DNA from: CAZIFG01 sp964539135
GTDB lineage: Bacteria > Margulisbacteria > Marinamargulisbacteria > GCA-2716485 > CAZIFG01
Direction: 5' to 3'
DNA length: 64,000 nt
Assembly: GCA_964539135.1 (NCBI GenBank)
Contig: CAZIFG010000002.1
Span: 1 to 64,000 of the forward strand
Shown here: in pieces, positions 63,492-64,000 of the stretch
Layout: every line of letters starts with the position of its first letter
Position numbering within the stretch: position 1 is the first letter of the stretch
Program-made: the position numbers and the translations under genes
The notes under the pieces: model-generated
What the model saw: the letters and a program-made list of their open reading frames with translations, nothing else
Told to the model about the DNA's origin: nothing
Database searches by the model: none

Positions 63492-64000
63492 TTAACCTAC
63501 AATACTCACAATTTTAGCTTTAAGTTTTTCTTCAAGTTCTTTAGATAACTTTTTACTGTCTCTAATTTCTGTCAAAATTTCAGGATTTTGCGTGCGAATA
63601 CTGTCCAATACCTTTTTCTCAAAGGATTTAATGGTACTCACTTCCAAATGCTCCAGAAGACCAGATACTGCCAAATAAATACTGACAACTTGCTCTTCAA
63701 CGGGCATAGTCGCATTTTTATCTTGTTTCAAAATTTCAACCAAGATAAGACCACGTTTCAGCTGTTTCTGTGTTTCTGCATCTAACTCAGATGCGAAGGC
63801 TGTAAACGATTCTTTTTCTCTAAATCGAGCCAGATCCAGTCTTAAGCGACCTGAAAGTTTTCGAATGGCTTCAATTTGAGCACTTCCACCCACCCGAGAT
63901 ACAGAAATACCAGCGTTAATCGCAGGTTTGAACCCAGAGTTAAAAAGAGCCGTTTGTAAGAAAATCTGACCATCCGTAATTGAAATAACGTTGGTAGGGA
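63492..64000 (-). CDS. atpA: ATP synthase F1 alpha subunit, partial (C-terminal part)
   Basis: Only the end of the gene is inside the window; it continues past 64000. The readable frame includes ISITDGQIFLQTALFNSGF, PAINAGISVSRVGGSAQ and the C-terminal helical domain (LARFREKESFTAFASELDA). These are canonical alpha-subunit sequences. The gene heads the visible operon atpA-atpG-atpD-atpC. Confidence 0.97.
   Translation of the reverse strand, partial: PTNVISITDGQIFLQTALFNSGFKPAINAGISVSRVGGSAQIEAIRKLSGRLRLDLARFREKESFTAFASELDAETQKQLKRGLILVEILKQDKNATMPVEEQVVSIYLAVSGLLEHLEVSTIKSFEKKVLDSIRTQNPEILTEIRDSKKLSKELEEKLKAKIVSIVG

Overview
The window is AT-rich bacterial chromosome with no rRNA, no CRISPR array and one tRNA. 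Gene content suggests a host-associated, probably intracellular Gram-negative bacterium. Supporting this are two proteins that look like eukaryotic mitochondrial carriers, an F-box plus beta-propeller protein, eukaryotic-type Ser/Thr kinases, candidate cysteine-protease effectors and a dispersed palindromic repeat that enters coding sequence. An Atm1/ABCB7-type ABC exporter next to the F1 ATP synthase genes suggests an alphaproteobacterium (Holosporales- or Rickettsiales-like), but a Legionella-like gammaproteobacterium is not excluded from sequence alone.

Layout. 1-5.1 kb: the end of an integrative element (hypothetical cargo, DUF5659 protein, HTH/zinc-ribbon protein, tyrosine integrase, large serine recombinase) abutting a tRNA-Gln gene whose parts recur just downstream. 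5.2-14.4 kb: accessory genes, including a PfkB-like kinase, an M42 peptidase, two tandem mitochondrial-carrier-family genes and proteins with arginine-rich N-termini. 14.4-19.0 kb: fructose-1,6-bisphosphatase and pyruvate carboxylase, convergent, both gluconeogenic; the carboxylase carries a mitochondrial-presequence-like leader. 19.1-24.6 kb: a YopT-like hypothetical protein, a soluble hybrid histidine kinase followed by a Ser/Thr kinase, and a secreted lectin-like protein.

24.7-56.4 kb: a rearranged aryl-polyene (APE) pigment cluster. A flavin-dependent halogenase-like enzyme (24.7 kb) is separated from the core by a sulfatase-fold transferase, the F-box protein, a kinase and a broken zeta-like ATPase. 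The core then runs as a leftward block (ketosynthases ApeO and ApeR, dehydratase ApeP, ketoreductase ApeQ, DUF3261 lipoprotein), a divergent rightward block (acyltransferase, ammonia-lyase, thioesterase, LolA, MMPL exporter, ApeC chain-length factor, ApeD acyltransferase) and, after about 9.5 kb of intruding DNA, the remaining genes (two ACPs, membrane protein, ApeH ligase, ApeI dehydratase, glycosyltransferase). The intruding DNA holds a lipoprotein, a decayed partial duplicate of an RND pump and acyltransferase with a 100-base assembly gap, the intact RND pump and a TolC-like protein. The cluster should convert an aromatic amino acid to a cinnamoyl starter, load it on ACP, extend and dehydrate it to a polyene, and place the product in the outer membrane.

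56.4-64 kb: a DUF4015 glycosidase-like protein, an AlkC-type DNA repair protein, then the leftward operon atpA(partial)-atpG-atpD-atpC-ABC exporter.

A dispersed repeat of about 136-141 bp with inverted ends (three complete copies, one degenerate copy, four solo ends) occurs through the window. It often lies directly after stop codons and has remodelled the ends of at least two APE proteins.
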